64,000 bases of DNA, taken from NCBI GenBank assembly GCA_034435835.1, contig DAOTWF010000027.1, positions 1 to 64,000 on the forward strand, given 5' to 3'. The translations under genes and the position numbers were made by a program. The notes below the pieces were generated by a model that saw nothing but the letters and a program-made list of their open reading frames with translations, was not told where the DNA came from and made no database searches. This stretch comes from CALJTV01 sp034435835. GTDB taxonomy: Bacteria > Chloroflexota > Dehalococcoidia > GIF9 > UBA5629. Shown in pieces: positions 24,223 through 32,883 of the stretch; the first letter of the stretch is position 1; every line of letters begins with the position of its first letter.

Positions 24223-25149
24223 GTGCAATATGCTATAGAAACAACGGAACTAACGAAAAACTATAAAGGCAAGATAGCTGTTGACAAGTTAAACCTCCGG
24301 GTTCGTGAGGGTGAGGTTTTCGGCTTTCTGGGTCCCAATGGTGCCGGCAAGACAACGACCATATTGATGTTGCTCGGGCTCACTGAACCAACTTCCGGCA
24401 TTGCCCATGTGTGCGGCTATGACCCAACGAGGGAGCCGTTGAAGGTAAAAAGGGTTGCCGGATATCTCCCGGAAAAAGTCGGTTTCTACGATGATATGAC
24501 AGCACGAGAGAATCTTGAGTATACGGCAGCCCTGAACGGACTTTCTGTAGAAGCCACGAAGAAAAAGATCGACGAACTTTTGGAACTGGTTGGACTGGCT
24601 GATGTTGTCGAACACAAGGTCGGCACTTTCTCCCACGGGATGAAGCAGCGTCTTGGTATTGCCGACGTGATGATCAAGGATCCCAGGGTAGCATTCTTTG
24701 ATGAACCGACTGCCGGTATCGATCCGGAGGGCACTGACCAGGTGTTGACTTTGATTAAGGGTATGGCACGAAGGAATGTCACCGTGTTCATATCGTCGCA
24801 CCAGTTGCATCAGGTTCAGAAAGTGTGTACCAGGGTTGGTATAATGGCTAACGGACGGCTGGTGGCTGAGGGATCAATAGATGAGCTCGGCAGGAAAGTT
24901 ATCGGCGGGGGGAAGTTCAGGATAGAGACTCAGGTCTCGTCGGTCAGCGATAGGCTGCTGAGCGGGGTAAAGGCTATCAGGGGTGTGAGTAGTGTAGAAG
25001 TAGAAGGTGACAGGCTGCTAATTGGCTGCGACGAGGATATAAGGCCACAGATCGCGCGTGCTATTGTAGAAAGTGATAGTCTGCTTCTCCAGATGAAGAT
25101 TGAGGAATATAGTCTGGATGAGATATATCTTAAGTACTTTCGGGACTAA
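24223..25149 (+). CDS. ABC-2 type transporter, ATP-binding protein
   Basis: A 308-residue ATPase with Walker A GPNGAGKTTT, signature FSHGMKQRLGIADV, Walker B VAFFDEPTAGIDPEG and the switch His in ISSHQ. The domain is followed by about 90 residues typical of NatA/CcmA-like exporters. The frame extends upstream into the preceding gene, but the conserved region starts at the GTG at 24223, preceded by GAAGGTG. The permease follows after 3 nt. Together with the NEW3-type protein this is a three-gene transporter unit. Substrate unknown. Confidence 0.88.
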   Translation: MQYAIETTELTKNYKGKIAVDKLNLRVREGEVFGFLGPNGAGKTTTILMLLGLTEPTSGIAHVCGYDPTREPLKVKRVAGYLPEKVGFYDDMTARENLEYTAALNGLSVEATKKKIDELLELVGLADVVEHKVGTFSHGMKQRLGIADVMIKDPRVAFFDEPTAGIDPEGTDQVLTLIKGMARRNVTVFISSHQLHQVQKVCTRVGIMANGRLVAEGSIDELGRKVIGGGKFRIETQVSSVSDRLLSGVKAIRGVSSVEVEGDRLLIGCDEDIRPQIARAIVESDSLLLQMKIEEYSLDEIYLKYFRD

Positions 25150-25152
25150 CAT

Positions 25153-26103
25153 ATGAAAGGGCTAATGGCTGTTTTCTGGAAAGAGATCGGTGACCACTTC
25201 AGCAGTCTGCGGTTTATCATACTATCGGTTCTTGTTTATTTAGCTGGCATAGCCACAATATACGTGGCGGCGCAAAACATAAGAGCGGATGTAACCGCAG
25301 CTACCAGATTTATCTTTTTGAGGCTTTTTATTGTGTCGGGTGAAAGCGTTCCCTTTTCCTTCCCCTTCTTTCTGGCGCTATTTATCCCCATAATCGGAAT
25401 AGCACTGGGTTTTGATGCTATAAACAGTGAGCGTACTAGTGGTAACCTGAGCCGCTTGCTTTCGCAGCCGCTTTATCGAGACTCGGTGATAAACGGTAAG
25501 TTTCTTGCCGGGATGGTGACTCTGTCTATCTTAGTACTGAGTATAGTAACACTGGTGGCTGGGATGGGGTTGCGTATGATAGGCATACCACCGACGGCAG
25601 AAGAGGTGTTGCGTCTTTTTATATTTATCTTCGTCAGTATAGTTTACGGTGGGTTCTGGCTGTCCCTTGCCGTGCTTTTTTCGGTGCTTTTTAATCGTAC
25701 GGCTACTTCAGCCTTGGCATCTGTCGCGGTGTGGCTCTTCATGTTTCTTTTCGTTGGCATGATAGCGACCTTTGTCGCCAACGCAGTCGTCCCTATTGAC
25801 CAGAACGCTACAATTGACACCTTAGCCCGACATGATGAGACCTATCGGAGCATTAGCAGGGTCTCTCCGAGCACCCTGTATGGTGAAAGCGTGCAAGTAT
25901 TGCTCATGCCAGAGTTGAGCAACCCCAGTTCCACCTTGATGCTGATCAGTATTTATACCGCTGGTATGATACCGACTCCGTTATCGCTAGGCCAGAGCCT
26001 TCTGATAGTATGGCCTCAGATTACTAGTCTAATTGCCTTGACCGCGCTTTGTTTTGCTGCCTCTTATATAAAGTTTATGCGTGAGGAGATAAGGTCGACA
26101 TAG
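25153..26103 (+). CDS. ABC-2 type transporter permease (NosY-like)
   Basis: A 316-residue membrane protein with about six hydrophobic segments and a large extracytoplasmic loop near residues 215-265. The AVFWKEIGDHFSSLRF opening and GFDAINSERTSGNLSRLLSQPLYRDSVINGKF motif are hallmarks of NosY/YhaP-type ABC-2 permeases, the latter being the cytoplasmic coupling region. It starts 3 nt after the ATPase stop codon, so the pair is surely co-expressed. Export of an unknown substrate is the likely role. Confidence 0.85.
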   Translation: MKGLMAVFWKEIGDHFSSLRFIILSVLVYLAGIATIYVAAQNIRADVTAATRFIFLRLFIVSGESVPFSFPFFLALFIPIIGIALGFDAINSERTSGNLSRLLSQPLYRDSVINGKFLAGMVTLSILVLSIVTLVAGMGLRMIGIPPTAEEVLRLFIFIFVSIVYGGFWLSLAVLFSVLFNRTATSALASVAVWLFMFLFVGMIATFVANAVVPIDQNATIDTLARHDETYRSISRVSPSTLYGESVQVLLMPELSNPSSTLMLISIYTAGMIPTPLSLGQSLLIVWPQITSLIALTALCFAASYIKFMREEIRST

Positions 26104-26153
26104 GCGCGCTTTTGTATTGCTTGTCTTGCCATTTGTGAACGGAAGGCGGAATC

Positions 26154-26777
26154 GTGATAATAAAGCATTTAGTCGTTGGGCCACTAGCCTGCAACTGCTA
26201 TATTGTGGCTTCTGATGTCGATGGACAGGGGATTATCATAGACCCTGGTGCGGAAGCCAAGGCTATCCTTAAAGCTGTTTCTGATCTGAGATTGTCAATT
26301 CCTCTGATTGTGGTTACGCATGCCCATTTTGACCATGTTGGTGCGTTGCCGGCGGTGAAGGAGACAACGGGCGCCGAGCTGGCGATACACAAAGCGGAAG
26401 CGTCGATGAGGATGGGAGGGTTTGCCCGCATGCTGGCTTCCATGACCGGCGGGTCTTTTGCTAAGCCACCGCAGCCAGAGCGGTTGCTCGAGGACGGTGA
26501 CATTATTGAAGTAGATGGTTTGTGCTTCACTGTTTTGCATACACCTGGGCATAGTCCAGGGGGCATAAGCCTCTATGGTCATGGAGTGGTGTTTACCGGA
26601 GATACGCTGTTTAATTATGGTGTCGGCAGGAGCGATTTCCCCGGCTGCAGCCACAGGCAGCTTATCCAGAGTATCATGACCAAATTGATGTCGCTCCCCG
26701 ATGATACCGTTGTTTATCCAGGTCACGGCCCCCGGACAACTATAGGAGAAGAAAGAAGAGGCAACCCATTCCTTTGA
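26154..26777 (+). CDS. MBL-fold metallohydrolase (glyoxalase II-like)
   Basis: A 207-residue metallo-beta-lactamase-fold enzyme. It has the metal-binding THAHFDHVGALPA (HxHxDH), the later His in HTPGHSPGGISLY, the bridging Asp in FTGDTLFNYGVGRSDFPG and a final His in VYPGHGPRTTIGEE. This small single-domain type is often annotated as hydroxyacylglutathione hydrolase, but many have other thioester substrates. It starts at GTG. A perfect 10-bp hairpin at the 3' end separates it from the convergent hppA. Confidence 0.87.
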   Translation: MIIKHLVVGPLACNCYIVASDVDGQGIIIDPGAEAKAILKAVSDLRLSIPLIVVTHAHFDHVGALPAVKETTGAELAIHKAEASMRMGGFARMLASMTGGSFAKPPQPERLLEDGDIIEVDGLCFTVLHTPGHSPGGISLYGHGVVFTGDTLFNYGVGRSDFPGCSHRQLIQSIMTKLMSLPDDTVVYPGHGPRTTIGEERRGNPFL

Positions 26778-26813
26778 GGCTGCCTCTTCTACATGAGGCT
26801 TATTATCTTTTTT
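26754..26813. terminator. Terminator hairpin between convergent MBL-fold gene and hppA
   Basis: AGAAGAGGCA (26754-26763) and TGCCTCTTCT (26781-26790) form a perfect 10-bp stem with a 17-nt loop. A run of six T lies at 26808-26813 on the plus strand, and the minus strand is T-rich beyond the stem as well, so it may serve both genes. Confidence 0.65.
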
Positions 26814-26816
26814 CCT

Positions 26817-29027
26817 CTAGACGATCCATAAGGGGCAGAGCACCAGCGTCACCGTGGCGATGAGTTTGGCGACGATGTGAAGGGAGGGACCAACCGTATC
26901 TTTCAACGGGTCACCGACCGTGTCACCAGCAACCGCAGCTGCGTGTGTTGGTGAACCTTTGCCGATGACGTTTCCAGCTTGGTCTTTGAGCTGTCCGTCC
27001 TCGATGTATTTTTTGGCGTTATCCCAGGCACCGCCACCATTGTTCATGAACGATGCAAGAAGGATGGAGGCAAAGGTGCCTACCATGAGGAAGGAGCCCA
27101 CTGCTGCCGGGGCGCTGAACCCGCTTATCTTGACATAGGCAAAGAAGACGCCAATTACCACAGGCAAGAGCACTGGTAGCAGGCCTGGTGCTATCATTCC
27201 TTTAAGGGCTGCCCGGGTGGTGATGTCAACAGCTCGAGCATAGTCTGGACGGGTGGTGCCTGCCATTATCCCGGGGTCTGACTTTATCTGACGAAGCACC
27301 TCATCTATTATCTTGCTAGCTGCGTTGCCCACCGACCGCAGCGCCCAGGCGCTGAAAAGGAACACCATCATTATCGCCAGCACAGCTCCAATAAGCACTT
27401 CAGGGATGACCAGGTTTATGTTGAAGAGCTCTCCTTCCTTACCCTGGAAGAGCAACACCCTATCGAAGTAAGCCTGAAAGAGCAGAAAGCCTGCCAGCCC
27501 CGCGGATACCATGGCATAGCCCTTGGTCAGGGCTTTGGTGGTGTTACCGGTAGCATCGAGGCGGTCAGTTATCCTCCTTATATGGTCGCCCACCTTTGTA
27601 AACTCGTTGATACCGTTGGCGTTGTCGGTTATAGGCCCAAAGGTGTCCTCGGCGAGGATAAAGGGGCAGGTCATCAGCATGCCCATGGTGGCTATTGCTG
27701 TGCCGTAAGCGCCACTGATCCACCACGGCAGGTCAAGGCCGGAGAGGGTACCAAACCAGTAGGTAAGTGCCAGAGCAATACAGATGACCAGTGCAGTGGG
27801 CATTATGGTCTCGAAGCCAACGGACATGCCCGTTACAAAGTTTGTCGCCGGGCCAGTTCGGGAAGCCTCGGCAATGCTTCTTGTCGGTCTGTACCTTGCC
27901 TCGGTGTAATACTGTGTAACGTAGACTACGATCACGCTGGTGATGATACCGATAAGTCCTGCTCCCATGAGCCATAACCATCCTGATGCCAGCGGCCCAA
28001 ACATGACTTTGCAGATGCCGACCATTGACGCAGCACAGAGGGCTAGCGCCACATAGTAGCCACGGTTTAGAGCATCCATCGGGTTTTCGCCCTCTCGGCG
28101 ACTGTACACTGCCAGTATGCCGATCATGCTGGCGATGATACCACAGGCACGGATGACTAGGGGGAAGAGTACCCACCCCACCGCAGTCAGTGGTGCCATG
28201 CCTGCTTTGACCGAAATAAGGTATAGAGCGGTGCCGATTATCATGGCGCCGATGTTCTCGGCTGCGGTGGACTCGAACAGATCCGCGCCACGGCCGGCGC
28301 AATCGCCCACATTGTCGCCAACCTGATCAGCGATTACAGCAGCATTCCGTGGGTCATCCTCGGGGATGCCTGCCTCTACCTTGCCTGCAAGGTCAGCGCC
28401 CATGTCGGCAGCTTTGGTATAGATTCCGCCGCCAAGCTGTGCGAAAAGGGCTACCATGCTGGCTCCGAAGCCGAAGGCGACGATAAGGTGGGGAGCAATC
28501 TCGGGGTGAGTGGCTCCGCCATAAGCGAAGAACATTATGGTTACTCCCAGCAGACTGAGGGTGACGATCAGGAACCCGGAGACAGCTCCACCTCGTAATG
28601 CAACTTTAATGGCTTCATTGAGGCCCCGGTGGGAAGCGGCAGCACAGCGTACATTCGACTTTACCGCAATCCACATCCCTACAATGCCGGAGATGCAGGA
28701 GCAGAGTCCTCCTACAAGGAAAGCCAGCGCCGTTCGCCAGCCCAAGCCAATTGCTGAGACCCCCAGCATTTCCAGTTCTGCGGGACTGCTCAGTCTGGCG
28801 AGCAGGAATCCGATTAACGCTGCCACTACTACTGCGGTAATGCCGATGGTGGAGTACTGGCGGCGTATAAATGCCCAGGCACCTTCGGCAATTCTTGAGT
28901 TCACGTCCTGCATTGCCGCTGTACCTGCATCTGCCCGCAAGATATACCTTATGAGTGCTAGGGCGAATACAATACCGATAGCGCAACCCACTACCACCAC
29001 CCAGAAGATTCCAGGGACCTGTGCCAT
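26817..29027 (-). CDS. hppA: Membrane-bound proton-translocating pyrophosphatase, K+-independent type
   Basis: A 736-residue integral membrane pyrophosphatase with about 16 hydrophobic segments, coupling PPi hydrolysis to ion pumping. It contains the substrate signature GADLAGKVEAGIPEDDPRNAA and the DQVGDNVGDCAGRGADLFES loop. In the GNTTKALTKGY motif, Lys at residue 498 is at the position that is Lys in K+-independent and Ala in K+-dependent enzymes, so this is predicted to be K+-independent and H+-pumping. The ATG at 29027 fits the AGGAGG ribosome site better than the GTG two codons upstream. PPi recycling would suit a low-energy anaerobe that activates acids with AMP-forming ligases. Confidence 0.94.
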   Translation of the reverse strand: MAQVPGIFWVVVVGCAIGIVFALALIRYILRADAGTAAMQDVNSRIAEGAWAFIRRQYSTIGITAVVVAALIGFLLARLSSPAELEMLGVSAIGLGWRTALAFLVGGLCSCISGIVGMWIAVKSNVRCAAASHRGLNEAIKVALRGGAVSGFLIVTLSLLGVTIMFFAYGGATHPEIAPHLIVAFGFGASMVALFAQLGGGIYTKAADMGADLAGKVEAGIPEDDPRNAAVIADQVGDNVGDCAGRGADLFESTAAENIGAMIIGTALYLISVKAGMAPLTAVGWVLFPLVIRACGIIASMIGILAVYSRREGENPMDALNRGYYVALALCAASMVGICKVMFGPLASGWLWLMGAGLIGIITSVIVVYVTQYYTEARYRPTRSIAEASRTGPATNFVTGMSVGFETIMPTALVICIALALTYWFGTLSGLDLPWWISGAYGTAIATMGMLMTCPFILAEDTFGPITDNANGINEFTKVGDHIRRITDRLDATGNTTKALTKGYAMVSAGLAGFLLFQAYFDRVLLFQGKEGELFNINLVIPEVLIGAVLAIMMVFLFSAWALRSVGNAASKIIDEVLRQIKSDPGIMAGTTRPDYARAVDITTRAALKGMIAPGLLPVLLPVVIGVFFAYVKISGFSAPAAVGSFLMVGTFASILLASFMNNGGGAWDNAKKYIEDGQLKDQAGNVIGKGSPTHAAAVAGDTVGDPLKDTVGPSLHIVAKLIATVTLVLCPLWIV

Positions 29028-29166
29028 ATTCACCTCCTAGATATAGAGAATTTGTGGCGAACTAGAATAAAGCTCCAGGGTAACTTTAGAGACTTGTGAG
29101 CGGCATGATTCGCTGGATGAAGATTGCCTTGCATCTCATTACTCTGACCAGTTAAATTAGCGGCAT

Positions 29167-29196
29167 ATTTTAGTACAAAAACCCAGTTTGCGTCAA
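29167..29196 (-). promoter_or_regulatory. Promoter of hppA
   Basis: Minus strand: TTGACG at 29196-29191, 18-nt spacer, TAAAAT at 29172-29167. The leader would be about 130 nt. Confidence 0.5.
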
Positions 29197-29241
29197 TTGT
29201 TGGTAAACAATACCCTGACCGCGGTTCCGCTTGTTGGCGCT

Positions 29242-29270
29242 TTGTCCCCGCTTGCGGGAGCGGGTAAAAT
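29242..29270 (+). promoter_or_regulatory. Promoter of mutS with GC dyad in the spacer
   Basis: TTGTCC (29242-29247), 17-nt spacer, TAAAAT (29265-29270). The spacer contains CCCGCT/AGCGGG (29247-29252 and 29259-29264). The start would be about 12 nt before the GTG at 29289, without a good Shine-Dalgarno. Confidence 0.45.
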
Positions 29271-29288
29271 AGACTGGGCAGGCAAGAG

Positions 29289-31862
29289 GTGTTATTAACT
29301 CCACTTCGTAGACAGTATCTCAGGATAAAGCAGCGATACCCGGAAGCCATAGTGTTCTTCAGGCTGGGCGACTTCTATGAGACATTCGATGAAGATGCCA
29401 GGGTTACATCGAGGGAGCTGGGTATCACTTTAACCTCGCGCGAGATGGGTAAGGGGCAGAGGGTACCGATGGCTGGTATCCCATTCCATGCTTTAGACAA
29501 TTATCTGGCTAAACTGATTAACAATGGGCACAAGGTAGCTATATGCGAACAACTTAGCCCACCCGGCAAAGGACTGGTGGAACGGGATGTTATCAGGGTG
29601 GTGACACCGGGCACGGTGGTTGAACCGACACTTCTAAGCGAGAAGAGCAACAACTATCTGATAGGCCTGATTATCAATGGAGACGAAGCAGGACTCGCCT
29701 ATACCGATATCTCTACTGGTGAGTTTGCCACCACACAGTTGCCAGCGAGCCAGGTCACCAATGAACTCGACCGTCTCCGGCCAAGAGAAATGGTGGTGTC
29801 AACAAGTTTTGACTCAGACTGGATTGATCCCTCCGTTACTGTAAGCAGGATTGATGATTACTGGTTTGACCATGAGGTGGCTCGTAACCTGGTGCTGAAT
29901 CATTTTGCAGTGGTGTCTCTCGAGGGTTTCGGCTGTGCACATCTACCGCTGGCTGTGCAGGCGGCGGGCGCCGTACTACGCTATATCCAGGAAAACCAGA
30001 AAGCTGCCTTAGGGCAGTTGACTCAGTTATCGACATACTCCACTCAGGTGTTTATGTTGCTCGATGCGCAGACACGCCGAAATCTAGAGCTATTTGTCAG
30101 TGCCCGACAGGGCACAAGCACCGGCTCTCTGGTTTCGGTGCTCGATACGACCTGTACGTCTATGGGCGGAAGACTTCTCAGGAGATGGCTGGCTCAACCT
30201 CTTATTGACATAAAACAAATTCAGAAGCGGCAGGAAGCTGTTGAAAGCCTGTTTCAGAACACGGTATTGAGGCACAGGCTAGTTTCTCTTCTCAGAGATA
30301 TTCCTGACCTTGAGCGACTGATAAACCGGGTGAGGGGAGGCACAGCAGCCCCGCGCGACCTTATTGCTTTGTGCTCCGGTTTGGAAAAGGTCGGCATAAT
30401 ACGCGAAGAGCTGGGAAAAAGCGGCTGGCGATGGGAGTGGCTGGATGACGAGATGAGGTCGTTCCCCGAAGCCGTGGACCTAATACGGAGATCGCTTGTC
30501 GATAGCCCATCCAGTAGCTTGGAAGAAGGTGGGGTAATAAGGGAAGGTTTTTCCACAGAGCTGGACGAGGTCAGGGCAGCTGTGAGACGGGCGCGGGAAT
30601 ACTTGGCAAACTTGGAGCAGCAGGAGAGAGAGCGCACCAAAATCAAATCCCTGAAGGTGGGCTACAATAGCGTCTTCGGCTACTATCTGGAGGTGTCCAA
30701 GCCCAATCTTCACTTGGTTCCCCCGGAGTATATTCGTAAGCAGACTCTCGCCAATGCCGAAAGATTTTTTACTCCGGAACTGAAAGAATATGAGTCGGTG
30801 ATCCTTAACGGGCGCGAGAGGATTGCTGAACTTGAAACGTTGCTCTTCCGCCAGGTGTGTCAGCAGATAGCTGGTTTTGGGGACGGGATTTTGTCTGCGA
30901 GCAGGGCTCTGGCTGAGGTGGATGTGTTTTTGAGCCTAGCTGAAGTGGCTGTCAGATACGGATATGTAAAGCCGGAATTGAACACAGACAATGCTATAAC
31001 CATCCGTGGCGGACGACATCCCGTGGTGGAGAGGAGCTTAGGCACCGATGCTTTTATACCGAACGACACCTATCTTTGCAACGATGATGCGCAAATAATC
31101 ATCCTGACCGGTCCCAATATGTCAGGCAAGTCCACCTATCTCAAGCAGGTGGCACTGATCGTGCTTTTGGCACAAGTTGGCAGCTTTGTCCCTGCTGAAT
31201 CAGCGACAATAGGAATTGTTGACCGCATATTTACCAGGATCGGGGCTCAGGAAGACCTGGCGGCAGGGCAGTCGACATTCATGGTTGAGATGGTGGAGAC
31301 AGCTAATATACTTAACAACGCAACACCGAAATCCTTGGTCGTCCTGGATGAAATCGGGCGAGGAACGAGCACATATGACGGGCTTTCCATTGCTTGGGCA
31401 GTGGTGGAACATATCCATAACCATCCTAGCCTGGGGGCTAAAACGCTCTTTGCCACACATTATCATGAACTGGTGGCACTGGGTAACCTCCTGCCGCGGG
31501 TGAAGAATTTCAATGTGGCGGTGACGGAGGAAGGAGGGAAGGTAGTCTTTCTGCGTAAAGTTGTGCTTGGTGGTGCTGATAAAAGCTATGGCATTCACGT
31601 CGCCCAGCTGGCTGGACTGCCAAAAACGGTGATAAGGAGAGCGCAGACAGTATTGGAGCAGATGGAGGGCGGTCGGGCACCATCGAGGTGGGAGCGTCGT
31701 GTAGTTGGTGGCAAGGAAGCTGGCCATCAATTGCCGCTTTTTGATAACAGAGGAGCGCTTTTCAGGGAAATAAGCCAGATGGATGTTGACTCGATGACAC
31801 CCTTGGAGGCGATAACCAAGTTATACGAGTTAAAGAAGAAAGCCCGAGAAGCCGGTTTGTAA
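29289..31862 (+). CDS. mutS: DNA mismatch repair protein MutS
   Basis: An 857-residue mismatch-recognition ATPase. VFFRLGDFYETF near the N-terminus has the Phe-x-Glu motif that inserts at mismatches, so this is a true MutS1. The connector, lever and clamp regions follow, then the ATPase with Walker A GPNMSGKSTYLKQ near residue 610, VVLDEIGRGTSTYDG (Walker B and signature) and FATHYHEL. The C-terminal tail is present. It starts at GTG with a very short predicted leader. No mutL lies in this window; the next gene is an unknown protein. Confidence 0.96.
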   Translation: MLLTPLRRQYLRIKQRYPEAIVFFRLGDFYETFDEDARVTSRELGITLTSREMGKGQRVPMAGIPFHALDNYLAKLINNGHKVAICEQLSPPGKGLVERDVIRVVTPGTVVEPTLLSEKSNNYLIGLIINGDEAGLAYTDISTGEFATTQLPASQVTNELDRLRPREMVVSTSFDSDWIDPSVTVSRIDDYWFDHEVARNLVLNHFAVVSLEGFGCAHLPLAVQAAGAVLRYIQENQKAALGQLTQLSTYSTQVFMLLDAQTRRNLELFVSARQGTSTGSLVSVLDTTCTSMGGRLLRRWLAQPLIDIKQIQKRQEAVESLFQNTVLRHRLVSLLRDIPDLERLINRVRGGTAAPRDLIALCSGLEKVGIIREELGKSGWRWEWLDDEMRSFPEAVDLIRRSLVDSPSSSLEEGGVIREGFSTELDEVRAAVRRAREYLANLEQQERERTKIKSLKVGYNSVFGYYLEVSKPNLHLVPPEYIRKQTLANAERFFTPELKEYESVILNGRERIAELETLLFRQVCQQIAGFGDGILSASRALAEVDVFLSLAEVAVRYGYVKPELNTDNAITIRGGRHPVVERSLGTDAFIPNDTYLCNDDAQIIILTGPNMSGKSTYLKQVALIVLLAQVGSFVPAESATIGIVDRIFTRIGAQEDLAAGQSTFMVEMVETANILNNATPKSLVVLDEIGRGTSTYDGLSIAWAVVEHIHNHPSLGAKTLFATHYHELVALGNLLPRVKNFNVAVTEEGGKVVFLRKVVLGGADKSYGIHVAQLAGLPKTVIRRAQTVLEQMEGGRAPSRWERRVVGGKEAGHQLPLFDNRGALFREISQMDVDSMTPLEAITKLYELKKKAREAGL

Positions 31863-31946
31863 ACAGTGCGAGGTGGCTCTGTACCAGCCTTTTTGCGGGT
31901 GATAAAATTTTTTCAAGACTCTGCCAGGAAGGTATGGTAATAATAG

Positions 31947-32789
31947 ATGTCCAGAAGGAAGATAGTAAGACTTTCGGATGGTGATATCAGGTTTCTGATA
32001 GAAACGGTTGCCCCCCAGTTGCTCGGCAGGCTGGATGTAATAAAGAATGATGCCCAGCTTATTGAAGGTATGCTGGATCAGGAGATAGAGAAGGTCTTTC
32101 AGAGGATGGTGCTTACGGGCGAAGAGAGGGTGATGACTTCTATTTCACCTGCTTTTCTCTTCGAAGTACTGCTGCGGAAGGCTGCTAGGGATCTTAGGAC
32201 ACAGAGCTGTACGATAGAGAAAATTGGCTTTCAAAATGTGCCGGTATTCGATGCCCGAGAGGTGGTGGATTTTCTTTCTCAAGAAGGAAGTGTGGAATAT
32301 CTGGCTGACATGCTTGCCTCTTTTACCAAAATTCGGAGTTTTGCTGTAGCTGTCCGAGTGCGGAGAGGTATATGGCGGAGGTTCAGGTTCAGTGATATGG
32401 ATGTTGACAGTCTAATAAAGTTTTGTGAGAGCGTGGATGATGAGCACAGGTTTGCCTTGTACAAGAGGATAGCTGACCTGTGCCTGTTTATTCTAGGCGT
32501 GTTCCCTGAATACGTGATACCCAGCTATCAAGTCGCTCCGGATATGGGTGTAGCTCGTCTTGGTGCCGGGAGGAGGTTTGCCTGGTCTGCTGAAGACTAT
32601 GAGGGGGTGGGTAAACGGTTTTACAAACTGGCTGGCTCGCACAGGGATGCGGATATTCTGGGGCTTGCTGAAGTCTTGCATCGCTTCCATGAAAAATTCA
32701 GTCTCGCCAGAAAGCCCCTTATTTATATTTCGGAGAACTTGCTTAAGTCGAGAAAGCGGAAGCTTTTCCCCTCAATTTCGCCCAACTGA
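31947..32789 (+). CDS. Conserved-looking protein of unknown function
   Basis: A 280-residue soluble, mostly helical protein that I cannot assign to a family. It has no signal peptide or membrane segment. Features are a charged N-terminus (MSRRKIVRLSDGDIRFLIET), a central VRRGIWRRFRFSDMD stretch rich in Arg, and a basic C-terminus (KSRKRKLFP). Codon use and phase are consistent with a real gene, and no opposing frame competes. The start lies right after a TATGGT/AATAAT region without a ribosome site, so it might be leaderless. A CCCCTCA/TGAGGGG dyad spans the stop codon (32768-32793). Confidence 0.7.
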   Translation: MSRRKIVRLSDGDIRFLIETVAPQLLGRLDVIKNDAQLIEGMLDQEIEKVFQRMVLTGEERVMTSISPAFLFEVLLRKAARDLRTQSCTIEKIGFQNVPVFDAREVVDFLSQEGSVEYLADMLASFTKIRSFAVAVRVRRGIWRRFRFSDMDVDSLIKFCESVDDEHRFALYKRIADLCLFILGVFPEYVIPSYQVAPDMGVARLGAGRRFAWSAEDYEGVGKRFYKLAGSHRDADILGLAEVLHRFHEKFSLARKPLIYISENLLKSRKRKLFPSISPN

Positions 32790-32820
32790 GGGGCGATATC
32801 TGCTGGTTATGGTTGTTTGC

Positions 32821-32845
32821 TGTGCAGTTATAATGTGCAGTTATA
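32821..32845 (+). repeat. Tandem 12-bp direct repeat in a promoter region
   Basis: TGTGCAGTTATA occurs at 32821-32832 and 32834-32845, a period of 13 bp. It lies 40-60 nt upstream of the membrane-protein gene, just ahead of a TATAGT box (32863-32868). Confidence 0.55.
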
Positions 32846-32883
32846 TAATAGGATGAGGGCGATATAGTATAGGTTGGTATCTA

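Noticed and set aside
29030..29350. 106-codon minus-strand frame between hppA and mutS
   Set aside because: Covers both divergent promoters and the start of mutS; no motif.
32768..32793. CCCCTCA/TGAGGGG dyad as a terminator
   Set aside because: Seven-bp stem with a 12-nt loop and no T-run; kept only as a note under the unknown gene.
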